Origin: Bacillus sp. X1(2014)
GTDB taxonomy: Bacteria; Bacillota; Bacilli; Bacillales_B; DSM-18226
Direction: 5' to 3'
DNA: 64,000 bases
NCBI RefSeq assembly: GCF_007678255.1
Contig: NZ_VEED01000012.1
Span: 62,001-126,000, forward strand
The translations under genes and the position numbers were made by a program. The notes beneath the pieces are model-generated. The model did no database searches. It saw only the letters and a list, made by a program, of their open reading frames with translations, and was not told the origin of the DNA. This document shows positions 35,416 through 43,848 of the stretch, piece by piece. Positions within the stretch are counted from its first letter, which is position 1, and each line of letters opens with the position of its first letter.

Positions 35416-36711
35416 ATGGGGATCAAAAAGTATTCTTTACTTGCAGGTGTTCTATCCGCATCACTACTATTAGCAACAGCTTGTTCTAGTGACAGTGCAT
35501 CTAGTGATAAAAAAAGTGGTGGGAAAGATGGGAAAGTAGTAGTCGATCTTTTTAATGGTAAGGTAGAAATTGCTGACCAATTGAAAGCGTTAACAGATCA
35601 ATATACAAAAGAGCATCCCGACGTTACTTTTAATATTGAAACTGTTGGTGGCGGTGCAGATGGATCGGCAGCTTTAAAAGCTAAGTTTGCTTCCAACAAG
35701 GCTCCGGATATCTTTGGCAATGGCGGTTATCAAGAGGCTCAAACATGGAAAGATAAATTCGAGGATTTATCCGATCAGCCGTGGGTAAAAGATGCTTATG
35801 AAAATGCCTTAAAGCCAATGACAATCGATGGAAAAATTTATGGACAGCCAGTTAATATGGAAGGCTATGGCTTTGCCTACAATAAGAAACTATTTGCAAA
35901 AGCCGGTATTACAGAACTGCCAAAAACATTCACGGAGTTAGAAGCTGCGTCGAAAAAACTAAAATCAGCTGGAATTACACCTTTCTCTGTCGGCTATGCA
36001 GAATGGTGGGTTTTAGCAAATCATGGGCTTAACGTTCCATTTGCTTACCAACAAGCAGATGAAGAGAACTACATCCAAGGTTTAAACGAAGGGACAGCGA
36101 AAATCGAGGGTAACAAATACTTCGACGACTACTTCAAGCTTGTCGATTTAACGATTAAGTATGGCAACAAAAATCCTTTAACAACTGACTACAACACAGA
36201 AGTAACTCAATTTGCGAACGGCGAAACAGCAATGATTCAGCAAGGTAACTGGATTCAGCCAATGCTTGATAAATTAAATCCAGGCATGGAAGTGGGCTTC
36301 ATTCCAATGGCACTTACTGATGATGCTGCTCAAGCAGATAAATTAATGGTTGACGTTCCAACTAACTGGGTAATTCATAACAAAGCTCCTGAAGCCGATA
36401 AAAAAGCGGCAAAGGATTTCTTAAACTGGATGGTTACCTCTGAAGAAGGGAAAACAGCTCTAGTTAAGGAGTTCAAGTACATCCCTGCTTTTAAAACAAT
36501 TGAAGCAAAAGCGGAAGATATTGGACCTCTAGGTGCAGAACTTCAAAAGTATTCTCAAGAAGGCAAAACTTACTCTTGGCAGTTCATGAAATATCCTGAT
36601 GGTGCAGGTCAAGAATTCGGTGCCTCACTTCAAGCCTATGTTGGCGGCCAAAAATCTAAAGCAGAAACAGAAAAAGCTTTGGATGCTACTTGGGCTAAGT
36701 TAAAGAAATAG
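35416..36711 (+). CDS. CUT1 sugar-binding lipoprotein
   Basis: This 431-residue extracellular binding protein has a lipoprotein signal with lipobox LATAC (acylated Cys about residue 23), preceded by an AGGAGGG site. Family motifs include APDIFGNGGYQE, then GYGFAYNKKLFAKAGI and GETAMIQQGNWIQP. It is the last gene of the importer operon; a strong terminator follows 10 bases later. No ATPase gene is present. Substrate is unassigned. Confidence 0.92.
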   Translation: MGIKKYSLLAGVLSASLLLATACSSDSASSDKKSGGKDGKVVVDLFNGKVEIADQLKALTDQYTKEHPDVTFNIETVGGGADGSAALKAKFASNKAPDIFGNGGYQEAQTWKDKFEDLSDQPWVKDAYENALKPMTIDGKIYGQPVNMEGYGFAYNKKLFAKAGITELPKTFTELEAASKKLKSAGITPFSVGYAEWWVLANHGLNVPFAYQQADEENYIQGLNEGTAKIEGNKYFDDYFKLVDLTIKYGNKNPLTTDYNTEVTQFANGETAMIQQGNWIQPMLDKLNPGMEVGFIPMALTDDAAQADKLMVDVPTNWVIHNKAPEADKKAAKDFLNWMVTSEEGKTALVKEFKYIPAFKTIEAKAEDIGPLGAELQKYSQEGKTYSWQFMKYPDGAGQEFGASLQAYVGGQKSKAETEKALDATWAKLKK

Positions 36712-36720
36712 GATTTCATT

Positions 36721-36758
36721 CAAAAGGCTCCTCTCAATTTGAGAAGAGCCTTTTGATT
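36721..36758. terminator. Bidirectional terminator
   Basis: CAAAAGGCTCCTCTC and GAGAAGAGCCTTTTG form a long stem with A/T-rich flanks. It ends the importer operon and the convergent haemoglobin gene. Confidence 0.88.
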
Positions 36759-37149
36759 ATTCACGATCCGGGCTATTGACCATAATTCCAGCCACTTGCG
36801 TTAACCGGTCATAAAACGCCGGCCCGGCAGGTTGTTGATCAAGTCCAATTTCTTCAAATGCTTCTTTCATGCAGCGAAGCCAGCATTTTGCCCTTCTTGG
36901 CGTTACTTCAAATGGCAGATGCCGATGTCTCATGGCAGGCGGTCCAAATTCCTGACTGTAAAGGGCAGGACCTCCTAAAAATTGCGGCAAAAACATCCGC
37001 TGTTTACGCTTTATTTCTTCCATATCCCCTTCAAACAATGGTCTTAGTTCTGGGTCGGCATATACACGCGGATAAAAAGCATTAACCAATTTATCTATTG
37101 TTTCTTGCCCGCCTATTTCATCATAGATTGATTTAAAATTGTAATCCAC
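36757..37149 (-). CDS. Truncated haemoglobin, group II
   Basis: This 130-residue haem protein belongs to the group II (TrHbO, YjbI-like) family, cytosolic proteins involved in oxygen, NO or peroxide chemistry. Visible are YDEIGGQETIDKLVNAFYPRV, the PLFEG block, and PPAMRHRHLPFEVTPRRAKCWL with the proximal His and conserved Trp. The start is GTG 37149 with a GGATGGTGA site. It is a single-gene unit, convergent with the importer operon. Confidence 0.9.
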   Translation of the reverse strand: MDYNFKSIYDEIGGQETIDKLVNAFYPRVYADPELRPLFEGDMEEIKRKQRMFLPQFLGGPALYSQEFGPPAMRHRHLPFEVTPRRAKCWLRCMKEAFEEIGLDQQPAGPAFYDRLTQVAGIMVNSPDRE

Positions 37150-37294
37150 GTTTCGTCACCATCCAACTTTAGTTTTTCCCCTGTTTTTGTTTATTATAAT
37201 GGTAAAAAGGATGGGTTTTTGTGATTTAAATCACTTTAAATAGAGAAATACAAAAGTTTCCAAACTTCATGAAAAAGAATCAGAATCAAAACAG

Positions 37295-37681
37295 CTAGAC
37301 TGGAGCTACCAATTCCACTTTAATGCGATCTGGATCTTCGAAAAAAACAGCATAATGAGTTTCTCCGCCGGCAAATGGATGTTTATCCATATAAAGAATA
37401 TTTACCCCTTTTACCTTCAAGTGCATTGTTATTTCATCCACCTGTTCTCTCGATTCGGCATGAAAAGCTAAATGATTAAGACCTACTCGAGAGCGATGGT
37501 ACGAGACATCCAAAAATCGTTCTTCCGCCTGAACAAAAACAAGATAGGTTTCTCCATGTTTCCAGCTGATGCCAGACTCCCATTTTTGGTAGGGAACGTA
37601 ACCTAATTCAGTTAAGATCCAGCCCCAAAACTCACTTGATTTGCTGAGGTTGGAAACATAGATTTCTACATGGTGCAACAT
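37295..37681 (-). CDS. VOC-family (glyoxalase/dioxygenase fold) protein
   Basis: This 128-residue single-gene protein has the vicinal-oxygen-chelate fold. Likely metal-site residues are His3/His4 (MLHHVEIYV), His in GLNHLAFHAES, and Glu in DPDRIKVELVAP. Members include glyoxalases and resistance proteins, so no exact reaction can be named. AGGAGAT precedes the ATG. The 258 bases between it and licT contain an unsupported open stretch and no clear gene. Confidence 0.82.
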   Translation of the reverse strand: MLHHVEIYVSNLSKSSEFWGWILTELGYVPYQKWESGISWKHGETYLVFVQAEERFLDVSYHRSRVGLNHLAFHAESREQVDEITMHLKVKGVNILYMDKHPFAGGETHYAVFFEDPDRIKVELVAPV

Positions 37682-37939
37682 ACCTTCTATCTCCTTTTAT
37701 AAGACCTATTTTTCACCAATTGTATCATTTTAAAAATAGATACGGCCCAGATAGATTCGCTTATTAAAATACTAGAAACTTATAATTTATTTGAAGGAAT
37801 CATACAAAAAACGCCGATAACCAAAAAGGCTATTGACGTCTTACAGTTGTCCTCTATTAGTAGAAATCACATCTTATGCCAGAAAAATGAGATTAGCATG
37901 CGCTTTCATGTCAACGCTTTCTAATAAAGTAATTCCTGA

Positions 37940-38773
37940 CTAGTTACGATTTACGACTCGTTCAATATGAATCGTAAGATAGGACATTTCTTCCTTTGTT
38001 ATTTTATAATTATGGGTTTTCTCAATAAACTCCGCTATTTTTCCGGTACATATAAAGGCATCTGGATACTTTATTTTCACCATATCATAAAGATAATCAT
38101 CTGGACTTTCCAAGTTTTTTTCACTAAAAAGGCGTTGCGCAAAAAACTTTAAATGGGTAAGGAATCGGAAATAATTCAACGATTCTTCATCAATTTCAAT
38201 TTTGAAATGATATTTCACTATATTTAAAATATCTTGAATTAATTTTGTCATATTGACGACATTGGGCATTTCTTCGTTGAGTTCCGCATTGACAATATGC
38301 ATGGCGATAAAACCAGCTTCATCTTCAGGAAGAGTAATCCCAAGCATTTCTTCGATCTTTTTAATCGCTTTCAAACCAATCGCAAATTCATCACTATAAA
38401 TTCTTTTGATCTCCCATAATAAAGCATTAGAGATAAGTAAACCCTTTTTATTTCTCTCAATGGCAAAAGTTATATGATCGGTTAATGATACATAGATACT
38501 ATCATTTAACTTTTTTCCTAGTCTTTCTTTGGCATAGGAAATAATCCTTTCTGATACATCCATGTATTCTAAAGGAACATCGTATAACAACGTTTTAAAC
38601 TTTTCCGAAACATCTTTATTGTCCAATTTGAAGGTCTTCTCGATCCTACTTTCATCCACATCATCCCCGGGCCTCTTTTGAAACGCAATTCCCCGGCCCA
38701 TGATCACTAATTCTTTATTCTGCGCATCCAAAACACTGATAACATTATTATTAATTACCTTCGCGATTTTCAT
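37940..38773 (-). CDS. licT: BglG/LicT-family transcriptional antiterminator
   Basis: This 277-residue RNA-binding protein has an N-terminal CAT domain (MKIAKVINNNVISVLD to about residue 55) and two PTS-regulated PRD domains with conserved His residues (LTDHITFAIER, AGFIAMHIVNAE, LTHLKFFAQRL, LTIHIERVV). It prevents termination at a leader when beta-glucosides are present and CcpA/HPr conditions allow. The start at ATG 38773 follows AAAGGTG. Its own leader holds a RAT and a terminator (38801-38872), so it is autoregulated. No bgl-type PTS or glucosidase gene lies nearby, which is unusual; targets must be elsewhere. Confidence 0.93.
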   Translation of the reverse strand: MKIAKVINNNVISVLDAQNKELVIMGRGIAFQKRPGDDVDESRIEKTFKLDNKDVSEKFKTLLYDVPLEYMDVSERIISYAKERLGKKLNDSIYVSLTDHITFAIERNKKGLLISNALLWEIKRIYSDEFAIGLKAIKKIEEMLGITLPEDEAGFIAMHIVNAELNEEMPNVVNMTKLIQDILNIVKYHFKIEIDEESLNYFRFLTHLKFFAQRLFSEKNLESPDDYLYDMVKIKYPDAFICTGKIAEFIEKTHNYKITKEEMSYLTIHIERVVNRN

Positions 38774-38800
38774 ATAAATCACCTTTTTGTGAAGTTTTAT

Positions 38801-38849
38801 AAAAAAAAAAACCTAAAACTAATAATGAGTATTATTAGTTTTAGGTTTT
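38801..38849 (-). terminator. Leader terminator controlled by LicT
   Basis: On the minus strand, ACCTAAAACTAATAAT pairs with ATTATTAGTTTTAGGT over 16 bp with a 4-base loop, followed by a run of T residues. Its 5' arm overlaps the RAT, so binding of LicT to RAT would block this stem. Confidence 0.92.
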
Positions 38850-38872
38850 GCCTGATTTAACAGTAACAATCC
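38840..38872 (-). promoter_or_regulatory. Ribonucleic antiterminator (RAT) for LicT
   Basis: The minus strand reads GGATTGTTACTG, a short loop, then CAGGCAAAACCTAAA, the arrangement of LicT/BglG RAT sequences. The last bases are shared with the terminator stem, giving two exclusive folds. Confidence 0.9.
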
Positions 38873-38938
38873 TATTATTTAAAAAGTTAATTCAAATATT
38901 ATCACTTTTTGAAAGGGTATGCAATATTTTTTGGTTCT

Positions 38939-40123
38939 TTAAGATTTATCTTCCGCTTTGATTTGATTCATCAGTAACATCGCTTCTACTGAGGTCCACT
39001 CTTGTTTATAATCGGTCAGAATTTTTCCCAAAAACGGCAGAGCATCAATGGTATTCCCATCCTCAATCAATACCTTTGCTTTACCAAGCAGCAATTCATC
39101 TATATATGGTGAATAAACATAGTGATGGCTGGTTTGAGAAAAGAAGTTATCGTAAAGATAGTGAATGTTCTCCTTTTCATTCAGCCTTTGCTTTGATTCA
39201 ATTAAAAAGAACATGGCATCATCTGAGAAGTATTCATTTGGCTCTAGTGATAGACTCTTTTCCATTTGTGCCGCTGCGGCCCTGTAATCCTTATTTCTAA
39301 ACGATGTTAAGCCTTTTCTATAAGTACTTAAACCAGCTTTCGTAGAAGACTCTAACCTGCTTTTGGTGTCTTGAGGTTCTGGTGGTCTTTCCTCCCCTTC
39401 GTTCTGTCCCTTTGAACCTACTGACTCCTTCTTAAAAATTTCTGTTTTTGGTGGAATTCCTTGTTTCTGAATCACTGGCTCCGCCTCTTTTTGTTGGCTG
39501 AAAACCCGTAAACCAACCCCTCCCATCAATAAAGAAGCAGCCAAACTTGATCCTATGATAAGACGCTTGGACCAGCCATTTTTGAACGATTTTTTCTCCA
39601 CACCATTTGGTTCTAGTGACTGATAAGCTTCTAACAATAGTTTCAAATCGCGAATAATGGAACTGTTTTTCACATAAAGAGGCATGTGATTTATTTCTTG
39701 AAGTACACCTTTTTCTTCTCCAGTTACAATCAGGGCCAATAAATAGCCATGGTAAAAGTCAACCGGTAAAGGAAGTTCCGTTTGAAAAGTTAGAAGATCG
39801 TGAAAAATATTTTTCGCCAGATGAAATTCTCCAGCGTCGACCAAATGCAAGGCCTGATTGTAGTTCTGATATAGCTCATCATAAACAGGAATTTTCTCCT
39901 CTAGCATTTGCCTAGTGCTTAGGTGATTTGCCGTTTGTAAGTTTTTCCATTCTTTCAGTGCTTGCTGAGGAAACCCAGAAAGAACATGAAGTAACCCAAG
40001 TGCCCAGCTTACATCGGCACATAAAGGATACTCCTTTATCATCGTTTCCAGAATAAGCGAAGCCTCTTCAAACTGCTCCGCTTGTAAGTACTGAATAGCT
40101 AGGTTATATGATTGTATCTCCAT
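38939..40123 (-). CDS. TPR-repeat protein with central membrane helix
   Basis: This 394-residue protein starts with TPR-like helices (YNLAIQYLQAEQFEEASLILE, then CADVSWALGLLHVLSGFPQQALKEW). A single transmembrane segment lies near residues 186-205 (RLIIGSSLAASLLMGGVGL), then a low-complexity charged linker, and another TPR-like part (YRKGLTSFRNKDYRAAAAQMEKSL). It probably scaffolds protein interactions at the membrane. Its neighbour downstream of the start is a GrpE-like gene 95 bases away in the same orientation, which hints at a chaperone link. No enzymatic motif is seen. Confidence 0.7.
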   Translation of the reverse strand: MEIQSYNLAIQYLQAEQFEEASLILETMIKEYPLCADVSWALGLLHVLSGFPQQALKEWKNLQTANHLSTRQMLEEKIPVYDELYQNYNQALHLVDAGEFHLAKNIFHDLLTFQTELPLPVDFYHGYLLALIVTGEEKGVLQEINHMPLYVKNSSIIRDLKLLLEAYQSLEPNGVEKKSFKNGWSKRLIIGSSLAASLLMGGVGLRVFSQQKEAEPVIQKQGIPPKTEIFKKESVGSKGQNEGEERPPEPQDTKSRLESSTKAGLSTYRKGLTSFRNKDYRAAAAQMEKSLSLEPNEYFSDDAMFFLIESKQRLNEKENIHYLYDNFFSQTSHHYVYSPYIDELLLGKAKVLIEDGNTIDALPFLGKILTDYKQEWTSVEAMLLMNQIKAEDKS

Positions 40124-40218
40124 CTAATCGCCTCTAAACCCCAAAAATAAACTTGTCTATTTTGACCATTCTAGAAATGTACACAATTGAAGACATTTTA
40201 ACGCTCCCCCTTAAAAAA

Positions 40219-40665
40219 TTAATATATAGTAATGACTTTTGCATCACGGATTAGTTTTCCTGTGTCTTTATGACGGAAACCACGTTCGTGAACCCCAAAG
40301 ACTTGAAACTTTTGTAATTCTGCCTGAAAACTTTCCGGAATCGTGCCAATACTAGTCATGGTGCCACTATTCATAAATTCACCTAATGACTTAATTTCCT
40401 CAATACCATAGGAATCTAGAAGTTTGAGATAGTCATTAATAATCACTTCTATTTGCTCCCCCCATTCTTTAAGATACATTTTTAAAGCTGAATGATAGAT
40501 TAAATCCATTGCGTCAACAGCTTGGATGGTCAAATGGATTAGTTCATTTACCTCCTGTTGATGGTATATCTTGTTCTTTTCGGGCTCAATATCCATTTTC
40601 GTGATAGGCTTCAATTCTTGCAGCTTTTTTCTAAATTCTTGAATGTAGGTACTCTCATTGGTCAC
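40219..40665 (-). CDS. GrpE-like protein (possible nucleotide exchange factor)
   Basis: This is a 148-residue protein with a long helical N-terminal half and a C-terminal part (GTIPESFQAELQKFQVFGVHERGFRHKDTGKLIRD, interrupted here into pieces) ending DAKVITIY. The IPE...G...D...I...KV layout resembles the GrpE C-terminal beta domain, but the match is by eye. The start is set at GTG 40665, nine bases from GGAGGG; the upstream ATG at 40674 abuts the site. It precedes the TPR gene; no DnaK/Hsp70 gene is in view. Alternative: an unrelated helical regulator. Confidence 0.45.
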   Translation of the reverse strand: MTNESTYIQEFRKKLQELKPITKMDIEPEKNKIYHQQEVNELIHLTIQAVDAMDLIYHSALKMYLKEWGEQIEVIINDYLKLLDSYGIEEIKSLGEFMNSGTMTSIGTIPESFQAELQKFQVFGVHERGFRHKDTGKLIRDAKVITIY

Positions 40666-40774
40666 CGTTCGCATCCCTCCGAGTTAATAGTCATGTTCAA
40701 TGGCCGCTTTATTTTTTAGTGGTCTTTTGTGATATATATGATGGACATCCACTAACTTTTCTCGAAATTTAACG

Positions 40775-40829
40775 AAAAAAAGAAACACCAGATGAAAACA
40801 GCATCTACGAACTGTTTTACATATGGTGT
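40775..40829 (-). terminator. Terminator of membrane-protein gene
   Basis: ACACCA...AAAACAG pairs with CTGTTTT...TGGTGT, followed on the minus strand by TTTCTTTTTTTCG. It follows the stop codon at 40833. Confidence 0.8.
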
Positions 40830-40832
40830 CTC

Positions 40833-41321
40833 CTATGAGAATAATTTTTGAAGTAGAGATTTAGGTTTTTTACGCAATTTATCTACCGAGCTCTGAAGAC
40901 CGTACATGATCACTGATTTACTCATAAATAAAAGAACCATTTGGTAAGGTTTTAGTCTAACAAGAGAGGCAATTCCTAGTCTTTTTAATATAAACATCCC
41001 AGGATATGCAAAAAGAGTATCAAAAATAAAATTTAAAAAAAGGTATCGAGGAAATTTACCAAATGTCCATTTTAAAATCCATAATGACCCGACAAAAAAT
41101 GGACCCAGCATGAATGGCAATTCGCCTATTACTTTAGGATTAACCCTTTCATAGATCCGCCACCACACTCTTTTTTTGGCGAGAATACTTTCAACACCTA
41201 CCCAGATGAACATAAATATAGCCCCTGGAAATAAACGCTTGATTGTTCGTTTCCCCATGAAAGGCATCGACAACCAAGGCAGGATCATGATAACGAGTAA
41301 AATCATTTTATTTTTTCTCAT
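40833..41321 (-). CDS. Hypothetical membrane protein
   Basis: This is a 162-residue unrecognised membrane protein. Hydrophobic stretches cover about residues 5-22, 28-46, 68-90 and 96-115, and a basic C-terminus (LRKKPKSLLQKLFS) is expected in the cytosol. The ribosome site is AGGAATGG, weak. It has its own terminator, so it is a single-gene unit. No motif allows a function. Confidence 0.6.
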   Translation of the reverse strand: MRKNKMILLVIMILPWLSMPFMGKRTIKRLFPGAIFMFIWVGVESILAKKRVWWRIYERVNPKVIGELPFMLGPFFVGSLWILKWTFGKFPRYLFLNFIFDTLFAYPGMFILKRLGIASLVRLKPYQMVLLFMSKSVIMYGLQSSVDKLRKKPKSLLQKLFS

Positions 41322-41425
41322 CTATGTGCCATTCCTTTTTCTTCCTAGAATGCACAAAATTAAAGAAAACTATTTATGATTTTATAAAAATATTTTTTTC
41401 TTTAAATTGGAATAACATATAAATA

Positions 41426-41656
41426 CTATTTCTTTGTATAATATGCAAGGAACCACAAAAGAAGCGGCAGAAGTCCTGCTAGTCTAAACCAACCCTCCGC
41501 ACCGCCAACGTATAGAGAAATCGTTGGTAAGGCAAGGGCAATTCCACTCCATAAAAACCCTTTCCAAGATTTTTTCCAAACACCCCAAACAAAGAGCAAC
41601 GCAGATGCTCCGATTAATAGCCAATAGACGATTCCTACCAAGAAAAAATCCATCAT
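41426..41656 (-). CDS. Small hypothetical membrane protein
   Basis: This 76-residue protein has three hydrophobic helices (VGIVYWLLIGASALLFVWGVW, then WSGIALALPTISLYVGG, then LLPLLLWFLAYYTKK). GGGGGAGAA precedes the start; an ATG at 41653 is an equal candidate. It is not recognised. The basic end suggests a cytosolic C-terminus. Confidence 0.6.
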   Translation of the reverse strand: MMDFFLVGIVYWLLIGASALLFVWGVWKKSWKGFLWSGIALALPTISLYVGGAEGWFRLAGLLPLLLWFLAYYTKK

Positions 41657-41825
41657 TTCTCCCCCTTATTATGATATTTCTTATCTATTTATCATATGAA
41701 TCTGCTAACGTACTGTCCGTACATATATTTAGATTTAACTCACTATTTACGATTTGTGGTAAAATTAATTGTGATAATTTCCGAAAATTCAATTTTGTCA
41801 TAAGAATTAGGAGGGAGAAATTGAA

Positions 41826-42350
41826 ATGTTACAACGCCCACAAGTAAGTGAGTACCCAGAATATTATAATCCGTATGTAAATCTAGTTCCTGATGGTGAT
41901 CTATTATCACTTTTGAAAGAACATTTGGTAAAAACAATCGAGCTTTTCGAGTCACTATCGGAAGAGGCTGGCCACTTTCGTTATTCTGAAAATAAATGGA
42001 GCATCAAAGAAGTACTTTGCCATATGGCGGATACGGAAAGAATTATGAGCTATCGGCTTCTCCGCGTCGGGCGAGGGGACCAGACTGCTTTGGCGGGTTT
42101 TGATGAAAATGAATATATTCAAGGGTCACAAATTCATAAATTACCCATAAAAAATATTCTTGAAGACTTTATCGCTACTAGAAAAGCTACCCTTACTCTA
42201 ATTCAAAATATGCCGGAAGAGGCTTGGGCAAACATTGGCTTTGCCAATAACACGGAAGTCACTACCCGTGCCATCGCCTATATTATCGCTGGCCACGCCT
42301 TCCATCATTTTAATATTATTAGTGATCGATACCTGCCATTATTAAAATAG
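41826..42350 (+). CDS. DinB-family protein
   Basis: This 174-residue four-helix bundle belongs to the DinB/YfiT superfamily of putative metal-dependent enzymes, including bacillithiol S-transferases. The three metal-ligand His are visible: CHMADTE (residue about 66), and HAFHHFNII near the C-terminus (about 158 and 162). A GGAGGGA site precedes the ATG. It ends in a terminator (42360-42397). Thiol-transferase or detoxification activity is typical but not proven for this member. Confidence 0.88.
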   Translation: MLQRPQVSEYPEYYNPYVNLVPDGDLLSLLKEHLVKTIELFESLSEEAGHFRYSENKWSIKEVLCHMADTERIMSYRLLRVGRGDQTALAGFDENEYIQGSQIHKLPIKNILEDFIATRKATLTLIQNMPEEAWANIGFANNTEVTTRAIAYIIAGHAFHHFNIISDRYLPLLK

Positions 42351-42359
42351 ACTTATAAC

Positions 42360-42397
42360 GAGCCCGTGGGAAAATTTATCCTGCGGGCTCAATTTAT
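42360..42397 (+). terminator. Terminator after DinB gene
   Basis: GAGCCCG and CGGGCTC form a stem around an AT-rich loop with inner GGGA/TCCT pairing, then AATTTATT. Confidence 0.75.
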
Positions 42398-42544
42398 TGT
42401 TGCGAACATAAGTTCCCCGTTTTATAATAGAATTATCGGTAATAATAAGAAGTGGGACGCACTAATCAGCATGTCCACTACGGCTTATATCCGATCGAAG
42501 GTCTCAAAAAAAATACACTTTTTACTAAGGAGAGGTTATTAATT

Positions 42545-42970
42545 ATGTCATTACGTTTGATTCCCTATTTAGTGATGGATGGAAATGCGAAGGAAGCCAT
42601 TCAATTTTACGAAAAAGCTCTAGATGCACAAGTTCTTTTTTCACAATCATTCGGAGAAATGCCAGATAACCCTGATTTTCCACTACCAGCTGAAGCGAAA
42701 GACCGTATAAGTCATGCGACGATTAAAGTGGGAGAAACAGAACTAATGTTTTCCGACACCTTCCCTGGCCAACCACATCAAAGCGGTAATCAAGTGACCA
42801 TCTGTATTTCAACGAACGACAGAGACCAAGCACATAAATTCTTTGAAGCCCTGCAACAAGGCGGTCAAGTAACCATGCCTCTTCAAGAAACATTTTTCAG
42901 CCCAGCATACGGCAGTGTAATCGATAAATTCGGTATAACTTTCCAAATTTTCACTGAGGGCAGACAATAG
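42545..42970 (+). CDS. VOC-family protein, PhnB/YxeA-like
   Basis: This 141-residue protein resembles the PhnB-like subgroup of the glyoxalase superfamily: SLRLIPYLVMDGNAKEAIQFYEKAL at the start, then ISHATIKVGETELMFSDTFPG, and FGITFQIFTEG at the end. The start is ATG 42545 with AAGGAGAGG nine bases before; a longer frame from 42452 lacks a ribosome site. Function is unknown; members are often called 3-demethylubiquinone methyltransferase-like without proof. Confidence 0.85.
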   Translation: MSLRLIPYLVMDGNAKEAIQFYEKALDAQVLFSQSFGEMPDNPDFPLPAEAKDRISHATIKVGETELMFSDTFPGQPHQSGNQVTICISTNDRDQAHKFFEALQQGGQVTMPLQETFFSPAYGSVIDKFGITFQIFTEGRQ

Positions 42971-42999
42971 ATTCGTACATAAGAGAAGTAAACAATTAA

Positions 43000-43028
43000 C
43001 CCGGTCCATTATGTGACCGGGCTTTTTT
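43000..43028 (+). terminator. Terminator after PhnB-like gene
   Basis: CCCGGTC and GACCGGG form a 7-bp stem followed by CTTTTTTT. Confidence 0.9.
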
Positions 43029-43041
43029 TGCCAACCTAACA

Positions 43042-43073
43042 AAAAAACTAATCAAGCGCTTGATTAGTTTTTT
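43042..43073. terminator. Perfect palindrome terminator of the exonuclease gene
   Basis: AAAAAACTAATCAAGC and its exact complement GCTTGATTAGTTTTTT meet with no loop residues, a 32-base perfect palindrome. The exonuclease stop codon lies in its edge. It can terminate both strands. Confidence 0.8.
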
Positions 43074-43677
43074 AACCCATTTTTGATCGTGTAACGGCTG
43101 GCTGATATTTTCTCATCGGGGACTTTTCTAACACTTCTTGAAGATAATAGTTTCCATTTGGACTTGTTTTCTTGAGCAGCTCCAACAAGTATGTAATATC
43201 ATCTAGTGCTCTATGTGTTTGGTAGTCTGTGATGTTGTGTGCCTGTAATAGGGTCAGTAATTTTCCATTTGGAAAGCCGTAATTTTTCCAAGGGATGTTC
43301 CTCATCGTACAGTACCATTTCAGATCGTTGACTTCAGGATACATATGATAAAGAAAGCTTCGGTCGAAGGAAGCATTATGAGCAAACACTGAATCAGCAC
43401 GATGGAAGTATGTTTTTATTTTTACATCATAAAAGCTTTTCCCTTGAACCAGTTCATATGGGATTCCATGAACTCGATACGCTGAGTCATAATTATTTCT
43501 TGCTGTACGGGAGAGCGGCTCACGTAAAAAGGAATCTTCTTCGATAATATCGATTACCTCGCCAGTGTCGGCTCGATAAGAAAATAACTTTAAGGCAAGT
43601 TCAATTACTTCATCTTTAGTTGGTCCTAAACCGGTAGTCTCAACATCTAATACTAAACCCAATTTTTCTGATCTCAT
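43072..43677 (-). CDS. DEDDh 3'-5' exonuclease (DNA polymerase III epsilon-like)
   Basis: This 201-residue nuclease degrades DNA or RNA from the 3' end. The ExoI motif is LVLDVETTGL (Asp, Glu), ExoII lies at ADSVFAHNASFDRSFL, and ExoIII is YQTHRALDDITYLLELL with the catalytic His and final Asp, so the DEDDh set is complete. It is a stand-alone domain without polymerase or helicase parts, as in other Bacillus exonucleases. The start has AAGGGATG ahead. It is flanked by its own terminator. Confidence 0.9.
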   Translation of the reverse strand: MRSEKLGLVLDVETTGLGPTKDEVIELALKLFSYRADTGEVIDIIEEDSFLREPLSRTARNNYDSAYRVHGIPYELVQGKSFYDVKIKTYFHRADSVFAHNASFDRSFLYHMYPEVNDLKWYCTMRNIPWKNYGFPNGKLLTLLQAHNITDYQTHRALDDITYLLELLKKTSPNGNYYLQEVLEKSPMRKYQPAVTRSKMG

Positions 43678-43848
43678 CTACATGATCATCCCTTAATACT
43701 AAACTTTATCCCATTATACCAAAGCAAGACATAAGACTCTATCTCCAAAATGTACCTTCATGTGAAACTCACGGAGAATAGTCCACCAGAGTGCCCATGA
43801 CAGATATTTTTCTAAAACTACGGGCACTATGAACCTTCCTATTACGCA

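Noticed and set aside
37703..37924. Open plus-strand stretch of about 73 codons between VOC and licT genes
   Set aside because: It has no start codon or ribosome site and resembles no family I recognise. It could be a gene relic, but the evidence is too weak to list as a feature.
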